A DNA stretch of 55,514 bases from Thiopontia sp964344435 (lineage in GTDB: Bacteria > Pseudomonadota > Gammaproteobacteria > GCF-002020875): contig CAYFNH010000005.1 of NCBI GenBank assembly GCA_964344435.1, positions 1 through 55,514 on the forward strand, in the 5' to 3' direction. Below, in pieces: positions 34,296 through 42,891 of the stretch (position 1 is its first letter; every line of letters begins with the position of its first letter). The position numbers were made by a program, and so were the translations under genes. The notes under the pieces are model-generated. The model ran no database searches, had not been told where the DNA came from, and saw only the letters and a program-made list of their open reading frames with translations.

Positions 34296-34694
34296 ATGGA
34301 CAAGGAAATGAGGATTTTGGTGGTGGATGACTTTGCCACCATGCGTCGTATTATCAAGAACCTGCTGGGTGAGTTGGGGTTCAGTAATCTCGACGAAGCC
34401 GATGACGGCAAAACCGCGCTCCCGATCATGCAGACCGGTGAGGTTGATTTTCTGGTGACCGACTGGAATATGCCGGGGATGACCGGGCTGGATCTGGTGA
34501 AGGCGGTGCGAGCTGACCCCAAGTTGAGACATACCCCTATCCTGATGGTCACGGCTGAGGCAAAAAAGGCACAGATTGTAGAGGCGGCGCAGGCCGGTAT
34601 TAATGGTTATGTGGTGAAACCATTTACTGCCGGTACGTTGAATGAGAAGATCAACCGGATTTTTGAACGTATTCAACAGACCGCCAAATCATAA
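34296..34694 (+). CDS. cheY: Chemotaxis response regulator CheY (flagellar operon)
   Basis: The 132-aa protein is close to enterobacterial CheY along its length (MRILVVDDFATMRRIIKNLLGELGF, VTDWNMPGMTGLDLVKAVR, NGYVVKPFTAGTL). The phospho-acceptor is D56. Being next to cheZ and cheA, it is the switch-binding CheY of the polar flagellum. The ATG at 34296 gives the family N-terminus. Confidence 0.97.
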   Translation: MDKEMRILVVDDFATMRRIIKNLLGELGFSNLDEADDGKTALPIMQTGEVDFLVTDWNMPGMTGLDLVKAVRADPKLRHTPILMVTAEAKKAQIVEAAQAGINGYVVKPFTAGTLNEKINRIFERIQQTAKS

Positions 34695-34712
34695 AACAAG
34701 GGAGGTACCCCC

Positions 34713-35432
34713 ATGGAGCAACCCATACCGATTGTCACGCTGGAACAGGCGCAAGCACTGGTTGCAGAGTTGGAACAAGGCCAGGTTGCTGCCGCCAACC
34801 AGCGTGTGGAGACGTTGCTGGCTGAGCAGGATGACCGGGTCTATCAGCAGGTGGGACGGCTGACCCGTGAGCTTCACACCACGGTCTCCCAGTTTCGGGA
34901 GGATTTGGGGAGTTCGGGGGGGTCCGGAAAAGAGTTTACCGATATCCGTACCCGTCTGCACCATGTAGTGGAGCTGATGGAGAAGGCCGCCAATGATAGC
35001 CTGGCTGCAGTAGAGGAGAGTGCACCGCTGGCTAAGGGGATTGTGGATGGTGCCGATAACATAGCTGATGGCTGGGATCGGTTCCGCAATCGGGAGATGG
35101 ATGTCGAGCAGTTTCGAGAGCTTAGCGATGATATCGCCGAGTTCATGTCGATAGCGGCAGACAACTCGGAGCAGATTCATCAACGTCTCAACGAGGTGAT
35201 GATGGCGCAGAGTTTTCAGGATCTCAGTGGGCAGATCATTCACCGCGTAGTGGATGTGATCGGCAAGGTGGAGGATAGTCTGGTGGAGTTGATTCAGCTC
35301 GCCTCGATCCCGCAGGAAGAGGTGGTGGAGAAGCGGCAGGCACATGGTCCTGTTGTTCCTGGCCTGAAAGATGGCGAGGTGGTTCGCAGCCAGGATGAGG
35401 TGGATGATCTACTCTCCAGTTTGGGTTTTTAG
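34713..35432 (+). CDS. cheZ: CheY-phosphate phosphatase CheZ
   Basis: The 239-aa helical protein has the catalytic pair D170/Q174 in MMAQSFQDLSGQIIHRVVDVI. The C-terminal peptide SQDEVDDLLSSLGF is the CheY-binding tail. It starts after a good GGGAGG RBS, 18 bp after cheY. Confidence 0.96.
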   Translation: MEQPIPIVTLEQAQALVAELEQGQVAAANQRVETLLAEQDDRVYQQVGRLTRELHTTVSQFREDLGSSGGSGKEFTDIRTRLHHVVELMEKAANDSLAAVEESAPLAKGIVDGADNIADGWDRFRNREMDVEQFRELSDDIAEFMSIAADNSEQIHQRLNEVMMAQSFQDLSGQIIHRVVDVIGKVEDSLVELIQLASIPQEEVVEKRQAHGPVVPGLKDGEVVRSQDEVDDLLSSLGF

Positions 35433-35520
35433 GAGAACAGGTTGGATTCGTTGCAATGCCGTTGCTTGTAGAGTGAGGTGTTGAATCGGGTCGACCATTT
35501 GAGAATGGAAGTGTAGTGTT

Positions 35521-37536
35521 ATGTCTATAGACTTCGACAGTGATATTTTTCATGACTTCCTGCAGGAGGCAGGAGAGCTGTTGGAGTCGCTCAATGAGCT
35601 GCTGGTCGATCTGGAAGAGAGCCCGGAAGACCCGGAGCTGCTCAATGCTGTTTTTCGTGCCTTTCATACCATCAAGGGTGGGGCTGGCTTCCTGGGGATT
35701 GATGCGGTGGTTGTGTTGTGTCACCGCTCCGAGGATCTGTTTGGTGTAATTCGGGATGGCCGTTTGACCCTTACCGAAACGGTGATGGATCCGGTGCTGG
35801 CGGCGGTCGATGTGCTCAATGAGATGTTTGAGTCGCTGCATGCGGCAGAAGAGCCGCAGAGTGCCCCGCCAGAGATCATCGCACAGCTGGAGTCGATGTT
35901 GCAGCCGGGAGGGGCTGCGCCCCAAGCGGTGGTTGAGCAGAAGGCAAGCGAGCCTGCGGTTGAATCTGAGTCGCAACAGCCGGCAGTGGTCTTTGATATG
36001 GAGGCGGCCGCACAGAGTGATGAAGATATCACCGATGATGAATTTGATGCTCTACTCGATCAGCTGGAGCAGTCACCACAACAGACTGCGGCCCCTGCTT
36101 CGACCATGCCGCTACTGGAGGGTGATCCTGATGAGGATATCACTGAAGATGAGTTCGAGCAGCTGCTGGATATGCTGGATGGAGAGCCGGTAAGTGAGGT
36201 TTCTGCAGTATCCCCGCCGCCAGCCCCGGTAGAACAGAAACCGTCGGCGACGGCCCCACCAAAAAATACCTCTGAACAGAAGCCCAAGGGAGAGCGGGCA
36301 GACAAGGGTGAGCGTACGGAGAAGAGAGCCTCGGCCACCAAAACCGAGAGCAGCGTGCGGGTGGATACGCGCCGTCTGGACGATGTGATGAACATGGTTG
36401 GTGAGCTGGTGTTGATTCGCAACCGCTTCGATAACCTGAAACAATCCATCTCTTCCGAAGTGGTGGATCGCGCTATCTCTGATCTGAATCTGCTTACAAC
36501 CGACATCCAGGAGGTGGTGATGCGCCTCAGGATGCAGCCGGTGCGCAAGGTCTTCAGCCGTTTTCCGCGGGTGGTTCGTGACCTGGCGCGCAAACTGGAT
36601 CGCAAGGTCAAGCTGCAGCTGGTGGGGGAAGATACGGAGGTGGATAAAAACCTGGTTGAGGAGCTGGCAGATCCGTTGATTCACCTGATTCGCAATGCGG
36701 TCGATCATGGTGTGGAGACCCCGGAAGTACGCATCGCTGCCGGCAAACCGGCCGAGGGGACAGTGGTTCTTGCTGCACAGCAGGAGGGAGACCATATTCT
36801 GCTGACGATTCAGGATGATGGCGCCGGCATGAATCCGGAGGTGTTGCGGCGCCTGGCGGTTGAACGGGGGATGATGGATCAGGAGACTGCCAATCAGCTC
36901 CCCAACCGTGCGCTCTATGGATTGATTTTCGAGCCAGGATTCTCGACCAAGAAAGAGATCTCTGATGTCTCCGGGCGTGGCGTGGGGATGGATGTGGTCA
37001 AGACCCATATCAACCAGCTCAACGGGCAGATAGAAATTGACTCGGAGATCGGGGTCGGTACAACGATCTCCATCCAGGTGCCACTGACGCTTGCCATTCT
37101 GCCTACGTTGATGGTCTATATTGCGGAGCAGAATTATGCAATCCCGCTGCCGGGCATTATTGAGCTGTTTGAGTGGCATTCGGTAGAGGTGAGTCAGGTT
37201 GGTGGACGTGAGGTGGTGCGCCTCAGAGATCGAACTTATTCGCTGGTCTATGCCTCCGAGCTGCTGGGGGGCGGACGAATCCGTTCCAGCGAGCAGCGTG
37301 TGCTGGTAATCGAGCTGGCGGGACATTCGCTGGCACTGGTGGTCGATCAGGTGATTGGTCAGGAGGAGGTGGTGATCAAGCCGTTGGGCACCCTGCTGCG
37401 CGGGATGCCGGGCTACTCGGGCGCTACCATTACCGGCGATGGCCGGGTAGCGATGATTCTGGATGTGGCCAGCATGCTGGAAAAGCAGGTTGGGTTCGAC
37501 TACAGCATGTTGAATGAGGAGGGTAAGGCAGCATGA
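35521..37536 (+). CDS. cheA: Chemotaxis histidine kinase CheA (flagellar operon)
   Basis: The 671-aa CheA has P1 phospho-acceptor H49 (AFHTIKGGAGFLGI). Instead of a folded P2 there is a long acidic/Pro-rich linker (about residues 120-280) containing two near-identical peptides, DEDITDDEFDALLDQLE and DEDITEDEFEQLLDML. P3, P4 (HLIRNAVDHGVE, DDGAGMNP, GRGVGMDVVK) and P5 follow. It overlaps cheW by 4 bp. It phosphorylates the CheY two genes upstream and CheB downstream. Confidence 0.97.
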   Translation: MSIDFDSDIFHDFLQEAGELLESLNELLVDLEESPEDPELLNAVFRAFHTIKGGAGFLGIDAVVVLCHRSEDLFGVIRDGRLTLTETVMDPVLAAVDVLNEMFESLHAAEEPQSAPPEIIAQLESMLQPGGAAPQAVVEQKASEPAVESESQQPAVVFDMEAAAQSDEDITDDEFDALLDQLEQSPQQTAAPASTMPLLEGDPDEDITEDEFEQLLDMLDGEPVSEVSAVSPPPAPVEQKPSATAPPKNTSEQKPKGERADKGERTEKRASATKTESSVRVDTRRLDDVMNMVGELVLIRNRFDNLKQSISSEVVDRAISDLNLLTTDIQEVVMRLRMQPVRKVFSRFPRVVRDLARKLDRKVKLQLVGEDTEVDKNLVEELADPLIHLIRNAVDHGVETPEVRIAAGKPAEGTVVLAAQQEGDHILLTIQDDGAGMNPEVLRRLAVERGMMDQETANQLPNRALYGLIFEPGFSTKKEISDVSGRGVGMDVVKTHINQLNGQIEIDSEIGVGTTISIQVPLTLAILPTLMVYIAEQNYAIPLPGIIELFEWHSVEVSQVGGREVVRLRDRTYSLVYASELLGGGRIRSSEQRVLVIELAGHSLALVVDQVIGQEEVVIKPLGTLLRGMPGYSGATITGDGRVAMILDVASMLEKQVGFDYSMLNEEGKAA

Positions 37537-37991
37537 GTAGTGGATACCATGATAATCGCTTCATCACCTTTACCATCAATCAGGAGATCTATGCAATCGA
37601 GGTGCTGAAGATTCAGGAGGTGATCTATGTTCCAGAGATTACTAAGGTGCCTGGTGCTCCGGAATTCGTGGTGGGTGTGATCAACCTGCGGGGGATCTTG
37701 CTAACCATTGTCGATACCTCGATGGAGTTTGGCCTCAAGCGTGATCCACAGGCGCAATATACCCGGGTGGTGGTGGTGGTGCTGGGAGAGGATGAGCGGG
37801 TTGGACTGCTGGTGGATGATGTGTCCGAAGTGGTTTCGCTTGATCTGGAGGCGAGGGAGACCTTGCCCACCCTGGGGGAGGGGAGGTTGGCACAGTATGC
37901 TCACCACATCATTCACCATGATGGTCGCCCGGTTACGCTGCTTGAGATGGAGCGGATCAAGGATGCGGTAAGTTGGGGGGCTGCGGCCTAG
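37533..37991 (+). CDS. cheW: Chemotaxis coupling protein CheW
   Basis: The 152-aa CheW has RFITFTINQEIYAIEVLKIQEVI, VVGVINLRGILLTIVDTSMEF and RVGLLVDDVSEVVSLD. The ATG overlaps the cheA stop (ATGA). It couples receptors to the adjacent CheA. Confidence 0.95.
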   Translation: MSSGYHDNRFITFTINQEIYAIEVLKIQEVIYVPEITKVPGAPEFVVGVINLRGILLTIVDTSMEFGLKRDPQAQYTRVVVVVLGEDERVGLLVDDVSEVVSLDLEARETLPTLGEGRLAQYAHHIIHHDGRPVTLLEMERIKDAVSWGAAA

Positions 37992-38003
37992 GGGGGAGTC
38001 GGC

Positions 38004-38231
38004 ATGATTGATATCTCCATCAAGATGCCGCCGGCGCCCAAATCGCCGAACAAGAGCCATGTCGATCCTTTAACCTCGATTCCTCGCTCAAAGCGGGTCA
38101 ATGAGACCGAATCCGAGCATGACCGGGAGAAGAAAAAGAGGCGTAAACCACCCCAGTCACCAGTGACCGACAACCCCGCGGGCAGGCAGGATGATGATCC
38201 GGACCATCCTCATATTGACAACTATGCGTAG
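38004..38231 (+). CDS. Small Pro/Lys/Asp-rich protein of unknown function
   Basis: The 75-aa protein is hydrophilic and probably disordered. It has a Pro-rich start (MPPAPKSPNK), a basic KKKRRKPPQ patch and a His/Asp tail (DDDPDHPHIDNYA). It lies 12 bp after cheW, in frame with an RBS-like GGGGGAG, and is followed by a second cheW-like gene. It may be a linker or adaptor peptide of the chemosensory array. No family is recognised. Confidence 0.6.
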   Translation: MIDISIKMPPAPKSPNKSHVDPLTSIPRSKRVNETESEHDREKKKRRKPPQSPVTDNPAGRQDDDPDHPHIDNYA

Positions 38232-38275
38232 TAGGGCTTAGTCTTTCTCTGAGGAGAGACCCAGGAGAGAGTCCC

Positions 38276-38875
38276 ATGCAAGCTCACGTGGCGAAAGCCG
38301 GAGATAATCAAGTAGATATACTGGCCAATGGAGGTGCTATGCATCCTGCAGAAGAGGGGGCGTTGGTGGAAGAGGAGAAAGAGGTCAGGCAACACCTGAC
38401 GTTTGTTCTCGGCGGGGAGGAGTATGGCTTTGATATCCTGCGGGTGCAGGAGATCAAGGGGTGGGAAGTGCCCACGATTATCCCCAATACCCCCGACTAT
38501 GTGAAAGGTGTGATCAACCTGCGTGGTGCGATCGTACCGGTGATTGATCTACGTGTTCGTTTTCAGCTGGAAGATGTGCGCTACGATGAAATGACAGTGG
38601 TAATTGTGCTGAATGCCCATAGCTCGGAAGGGAATGAGGAGGATGAGCAGCAGAACACCAGTAGCAAGGTGGTTGGGGTAGTGGTTGATGGCGTCTCCGA
38701 TGTCTGCAATGTGGAGCTGGATAATATTCGACCTGCTCCCGATTTTCGTGGTGTAATCAGCTCCGACTTTGTGACCGGGCTGACGACGGAGAATGAGAAG
38801 ATGATTGTGCTGCTTGATATCGACCACCTGATCAATAACGGCATCATGAGTCAGCTTGATGTGGTGCTGAGTTAG
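38276..38875 (+). CDS. CheW-like coupling protein with acidic insert
   Basis: The 199-aa protein has a ~38-residue N-terminal extension and then a CheW fold: QHLTFVLGGEEYGFDILRVQEIKGW, VKGVINLRGAIVPVIDLRVRF and VVGVVVDGVSDVCNVE. An acidic loop of about 20 residues (HSSEGNEEDEQQNTSS) interrupts the fold before the last strands. Together with cluster 1 it is the third CheW-type gene. A later start at 38342 (ATG) is possible. Confidence 0.9.
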   Translation: MQAHVAKAGDNQVDILANGGAMHPAEEGALVEEEKEVRQHLTFVLGGEEYGFDILRVQEIKGWEVPTIIPNTPDYVKGVINLRGAIVPVIDLRVRFQLEDVRYDEMTVVIVLNAHSSEGNEEDEQQNTSSKVVGVVVDGVSDVCNVELDNIRPAPDFRGVISSDFVTGLTTENEKMIVLLDIDHLINNGIMSQLDVVLS

Positions 38876-38882
38876 TCCTCTG

Positions 38883-39716
38883 ATGCAGGACGGATCACCA
38901 TCCGAATTCGCCTATAGTGATGCCGACTTCCGTCGGGTACAGAAGATTATTGGCGAACATGCGGGGATCAACCTCTCTGATGCAAAGAAGAGTCTGGTCT
39001 ATAATCGATTGACCAAACGTCTTCGCATGTTTGGCATGCGTGCATTCAGCGAGTACCTGGACTACGTGGACGACCATGTGGAAGAGGAATTCAGCCACTT
39101 CGTCAATGCCATCACTACCAATCTCACCTTCTTTTTTCGTGAAGAGCACCATTTTGACTTCTTGCGGGATACCGATTTCCCCCGTCTGTTGGAGCGTAAT
39201 CGTGACAGCAGGCGGATCCGTATCTGGTCAGCGGGTTGTTCTACCGGGGAGGAGCCCTATTCGATTGCGATCACGGTGAAGGAGAATATTCCCCCGGGTT
39301 GGGACGTGAAGATTCTTGCAACCGACCTCGACTATAATGTGGTTGCCCACGGCAAGGCGGGAGTCTATGACCAGAAACGAGTGGAGGGGATGAGCAAGAG
39401 CCGACTCAACAAATGGTTTCGCAAGGGGAGCGGAGAGAACGATGGCAAGGTGCGGGTAGTGGATGAATTGCGGGACCTGATTACTTTCAAGCAGCTCAAC
39501 CTGATGCATGAATGGCCAATGAAAGGGCCGTTTGATGTAATCTTCTGCCGTAATGTGATGATCTACTTCAATAAAGAGACACAATCCAAACTTACTGAGC
39601 GGTATGCAAACTATTTGGCTGAGGATGGTCACCTGATCATTGGTCACTCCGAATCGCTGTTCAAGGTTACCGAGCGTTTCAATCTGATCGGCAAGACGAT
39701 CTACCAGAAGGTGTGA
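38883..39716 (+). CDS. cheR: Chemotaxis protein methyltransferase CheR
   Basis: The 277-aa SAM-dependent enzyme methylates receptor glutamates. It has an N-terminal helical domain (AGINLSDAKKSLVYNRLTKRLR), a SAM-binding core (RIWSAGCSTGEEPYSIAI, ILATDLDYNVV) and DVIFCRNVMIYF. It precedes cheD and cheB. Confidence 0.96.
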   Translation: MQDGSPSEFAYSDADFRRVQKIIGEHAGINLSDAKKSLVYNRLTKRLRMFGMRAFSEYLDYVDDHVEEEFSHFVNAITTNLTFFFREEHHFDFLRDTDFPRLLERNRDSRRIRIWSAGCSTGEEPYSIAITVKENIPPGWDVKILATDLDYNVVAHGKAGVYDQKRVEGMSKSRLNKWFRKGSGENDGKVRVVDELRDLITFKQLNLMHEWPMKGPFDVIFCRNVMIYFNKETQSKLTERYANYLAEDGHLIIGHSESLFKVTERFNLIGKTIYQKV

Positions 39717-39727
39717 TCGAGCAAGTC

Positions 39728-40363
39728 ATGAGTCAGAGTACAAGCGACAACCATGTGCTTCCCGGGTTTGAACACATCCGCCGGGGGTTCAAGAATCAAT
39801 TCAGCAGCTATGTGAGCACCATCCTGCCCGGAGAGTATTTTGTTACCAAGGGGAGTGATGGTATCGAGACCGTATTGGGGTCGTGTATTGCTGCCTGTGT
39901 GCGGGACAGGATTACCGGTATTGGGGGGATGAACCATTTCATGCTTCCGGTCGACAAGGGCAATACGGAGGAGAGTGGGAAGATTTCCGATGCCACCCGT
40001 TACGGCAACTTTGCGATGGAGCACCTGATCAATGATGTGCTCAAGCATGGTGGCAGAAGAGAAAATCTAGAATTCAAGGTGGCTGGTGGCGGGCGTATTC
40101 TCAACCAGATGGCCAAAATCGGCTGGTACAATATCGGTTTTGTGTTTGATTACATCTTTACCGAAGGGTTTCAGGTGACTGCGCATGATATTGGTGATGT
40201 ATATCCGCGCAAGGTGATCTATTTCCCACACAGTGGTGTGATGAAGGTGAAGCGCCTGCGCTCCATGCATGAGAAGCAGGAGTCGCTGCGTGAAGAGAAG
40301 GCCTATCTGGATAATCCTTCTGCGGCCGGTATCAAGACAGAAGGTGAAATTGAACTATTCTAG
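39728..40363 (+). CDS. cheD: Chemoreceptor glutamine deamidase CheD
   Basis: The 211-aa enzyme has catalytic Cys in TVLGSCIAACVRD and His in GGMNHFMLP. The C-terminal half is NYIGF-type, and the protein ends EGEIELF. It deamidates receptor Gln residues. A GTG at 39713, overlapping the cheR stop, would add five residues; the ATG at 39728 is used here. Confidence 0.93.
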   Translation: MSQSTSDNHVLPGFEHIRRGFKNQFSSYVSTILPGEYFVTKGSDGIETVLGSCIAACVRDRITGIGGMNHFMLPVDKGNTEESGKISDATRYGNFAMEHLINDVLKHGGRRENLEFKVAGGGRILNQMAKIGWYNIGFVFDYIFTEGFQVTAHDIGDVYPRKVIYFPHSGVMKVKRLRSMHEKQESLREEKAYLDNPSAAGIKTEGEIELF

Positions 40364-40384
40364 GCTGGTTATGAGGGGTAGATC

Positions 40385-41506
40385 TTGATTAAGGTATTGA
40401 TTGTTGATGATTCCGCGCTGATTCGAAAGATGCTGACCTCGATCCTGGAGAGTGATCCGGCGATTGAGGTGGTGGGCACTGCATCCGATCCCTATATGGC
40501 TAGAGAGAAGATCAAGAAGCTCAAGCCGGACATGATCACGCTCGATGTTGAGATGCCGAAGATGGATGGCGTCACCTTCCTGCGTAATCTGATGCGGTTG
40601 CACCCGATGCCGGTATTGATGGTCTCTTCACTGACCGAAAAAGGGGCCGATATCACCCTGCAGGCACTGGAGGCGGGGGCCGTCGATTTTGTCACCAAAC
40701 CCAAGGTCGATCTGGCTAACACCTTCGGGCAGTATGGTGAAGAGATTCTGGAGAAGGTCAAGGTAGTTGCCCGGGCCAATGTGCGCCAGGTGATCAGTCG
40801 CCCCTCCTCGGAGCAGGCCAGACATGTACTGGGTACCCCGGGTGCGGGTGACGTGGTAGATGGGAAGGCCGCAGTGCCACAAAAATTTACCACCGATGCC
40901 GTACTGGAAAAGAGCAGTGGCAAGCGGCACTTCCAGACCACCGACAAGGTGATCGCGATTGGTGCCTCGACCGGAGGGACCGAGGCGATTCGTGTGGTGT
41001 TGGAGCAGCTGCCACCGGGCACACCCGGTGTGGTGATTGTTCAGCATATCCCAGCAGCCTTCAGTCGCCCCTTTGCCGAGCGCATGAATCTCTCTTCGGC
41101 GATGAATGTGATGCAGGCAGAGGATGGTCAGCAGATCATTCCCGGGCATGTCTATATCGCACCGGGTGATCAGCACCTGATGGTGGTGCGGGATGGGGCC
41201 CGTTATGTCTGTCGTCTGAACGACGGTGAACTGGTCAACCGCCACAAGCCTTCGGTGGATGTGTTGTTTCGCTCCATGGCAGAAAATGTGGGACCCAACG
41301 GGATTGCGGTGATGTTGACCGGTATGGGAGGTGATGGTGCCAGGAGCATGAAAGAGATGCTGGATGTTGGTGCCAAAACCATCGCCCAGGACGAGCGTAC
41401 CAGTGTGGTCTGGGGGATGCCGGGAGAGGCGGTCAAGACAGGTGCAGCCGAACAGGTATTACCGCTGGAAGAGATAGCCGGAGCGGTGGTGAAACTGGCT
41501 AAATAG
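40385..41506 (+). CDS. cheB: Chemotaxis methylesterase CheB
   Basis: The 373-aa protein starts with TTG after GAGGGG. The receiver has phospho-acceptor D54 (TLDVEMPKMDG), a linker follows, and the methylesterase domain has catalytic Ser in GASTGGTEAI, His in QHIPAAFSRPFAERMN and Asp in TGMGGDGARSM. It removes receptor methyl groups. It is the last gene of the plus-strand flagellar/chemotaxis run and is convergent with nfo. Confidence 0.96.
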   Translation: MIKVLIVDDSALIRKMLTSILESDPAIEVVGTASDPYMAREKIKKLKPDMITLDVEMPKMDGVTFLRNLMRLHPMPVLMVSSLTEKGADITLQALEAGAVDFVTKPKVDLANTFGQYGEEILEKVKVVARANVRQVISRPSSEQARHVLGTPGAGDVVDGKAAVPQKFTTDAVLEKSSGKRHFQTTDKVIAIGASTGGTEAIRVVLEQLPPGTPGVVIVQHIPAAFSRPFAERMNLSSAMNVMQAEDGQQIIPGHVYIAPGDQHLMVVRDGARYVCRLNDGELVNRHKPSVDVLFRSMAENVGPNGIAVMLTGMGGDGARSMKEMLDVGAKTIAQDERTSVVWGMPGEAVKTGAAEQVLPLEEIAGAVVKLAK

Positions 41507-41509
41507 TAG

Positions 41510-41536
41510 TTAGTGGTTAGTGGTTAGTGATTAGTG
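41510..41536. repeat. TTAGTGG heptamer tandem repeat
   Basis: Nearly four copies of TTAGTG(G/A) lie between cheB and nfo; the last copy contains the nfo stop codon. Slippage here could change the nfo C-terminus by shifting the stop. Confidence 0.8.
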
Positions 41537-42379
41537 CCCAGCCGCTAACCCGTAGAGTAGTTCGATCTCCTGATCCCAGATATCGCTGTTAATGGTCTCC
41601 AGCACCATCGGGATCTCATCAATACGCTCATCATTCATCAGGGCACGAAACCCCTCCAGTCCGATGGTACCCTTGCCGATGCTCTGATGGCGATCAACCC
41701 GGCTCTCAAAGGCTGACTTGCAGTCGTTAAGATGCATCCCCATCAGGTAGTTGAAGCCAACAATCTGATCAAATGCCTGCATGGTCTGCTGGTATGCCTC
41801 TGCGGTTCTCAGATCATAGCCAGCGGCAAAGGCGTGGCAGGTGTCAATACAGACCCCGATGCGAGACTTGTCCTCCACCTTGTCAATAATATGGGCCAGA
41901 TGTTCAAAACGATAGCCGAGATTACTGCCTTGACCAGCGGTGTTCTCGATCACTGCAGAGACCCCCTCGCTCTGTTCCAGTGCACGATTGAGCGATTCGG
42001 CAATCTGATCCAGGCACACCTCTTCACTGGTTTTTTTCAGGTGGCTACCGGGGTGGAAATTGAGTCGGTCCAGCCCCAGTTGCCGACAGCGCTCCAGCTC
42101 GTCAATAAAGGCGTTGAGTGACTTGCTGCGTGCGGCCTCCTCCGGGTGGCCCAGATTGATCAGGTAACTGTCGTGTGGCAGTACCTGATGGGGCTGGTAT
42201 CCGTGCTCCTCCATCGCAGCATGAAAGCCATCAATCTGCTCATTGGTGAGTGGCTTTGCGTTCCACTGGCGCTGGTTCTTGGTGAAAAGGGCAAAGCCTC
42301 TGGCGCCGATCTGATGAGCGTTGACAGGGGCATTCTGTACCCCGCCCGCGGTAGAGACGTGAGCTCCAAGGTATTTCAC
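41531..42379 (-). CDS. nfo: Endonuclease IV
   Basis: The 282-aa AP endonuclease is a TIM barrel with three-zinc ligands. Visible segments are MKYLGAHVSTAGGVQNAP, HDSYLINLGHP, NFHPGSH, VIENTAGQGSNLGYRF, VCIDTCHAFAAGYD and HLNDCKS. It nicks abasic sites in base-excision repair. It is the last gene of the rluE-nudJ-mnmA-DUF302-nfo transcription unit (11 bp from the gene before). Confidence 0.97.
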   Translation of the reverse strand: MKYLGAHVSTAGGVQNAPVNAHQIGARGFALFTKNQRQWNAKPLTNEQIDGFHAAMEEHGYQPHQVLPHDSYLINLGHPEEAARSKSLNAFIDELERCRQLGLDRLNFHPGSHLKKTSEEVCLDQIAESLNRALEQSEGVSAVIENTAGQGSNLGYRFEHLAHIIDKVEDKSRIGVCIDTCHAFAAGYDLRTAEAYQQTMQAFDQIVGFNYLMGMHLNDCKSAFESRVDRHQSIGKGTIGLEGFRALMNDERIDEIPMVLETINSDIWDQEIELLYGLAAGH

Positions 42380-42390
42380 TTAAAAACCTC

Positions 42391-42891
42391 CTAAAAGTCC
42401 CCGTTGGCACCGGCAGTCATGATGGTCATGATCTTGGTGTTGGTAGAGACGGCAATCCGGTACACCTCATCGGGTAACTCGCTTTTGGCAATCATCATGT
42501 TGAGGTTAAGCGTGGTCAGCCACGGGATGCCCAGATGATCCTCGACCAGGGCGATGCGGCAGGGCATGTAGGAGGCGTAGATGACATCATGGCGTACCAT
42601 CTTCACCGCATCCTCGGGGTTACAGAACTGGAAGATCTCGATAAAGGGGGACTCCACACCACGCTGTTGCAGTGCTTTGGAGATCTGCTGGCGCCCCACC
42701 AGTCGCAGGTTGAGCTCTGCCGCCCTGGAGAGCATTGCCTGTGTGGCGTCGCTGATGGAGACATCGGGTGCCAGGCGCATCTTGATGACCGAGTGTTCAA
42801 CCACAATCTCTTCGCTTGGCGAGGGGTTCATTGCCGAGGCAGTCCCCAGGCTGGTCAGCAAAAACAGTAACAGAGTAAGAATCTTGTTCAT
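42391..42891 (-). CDS. Exported DUF302-family protein
   Basis: The 166-aa protein has a signal peptide (MNKILTLLLFLLTSLGTASA) and a DUF302-type domain (the alpha/beta fold of TT1751), including EIFQFCNPEDAVKMVRHDVIYASYMPCRIALVED. The function of the family is unknown; periplasmic ligand binding is a guess. The ATG overlaps the mnmA stop by 4 bp. An upstream in-frame ATG at 42924 would lie inside mnmA and precede the signal peptide, so it is rejected. Confidence 0.88.
   Translation of the reverse strand: MNKILTLLLFLLTSLGTASAMNPSPSEEIVVEHSVIKMRLAPDVSISDATQAMLSRAAELNLRLVGRQQISKALQQRGVESPFIEIFQFCNPEDAVKMVRHDVIYASYMPCRIALVEDHLGIPWLTTLNLNMMIAKSELPDEVYRIAVSTNTKIMTIMTAGANGDF

Noticed and set aside
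36112..37326. 404-codon minus-strand frame antisense to the second cheA
   Set aside because: Same shadow pattern; the plus-strand kinase has all its motifs.
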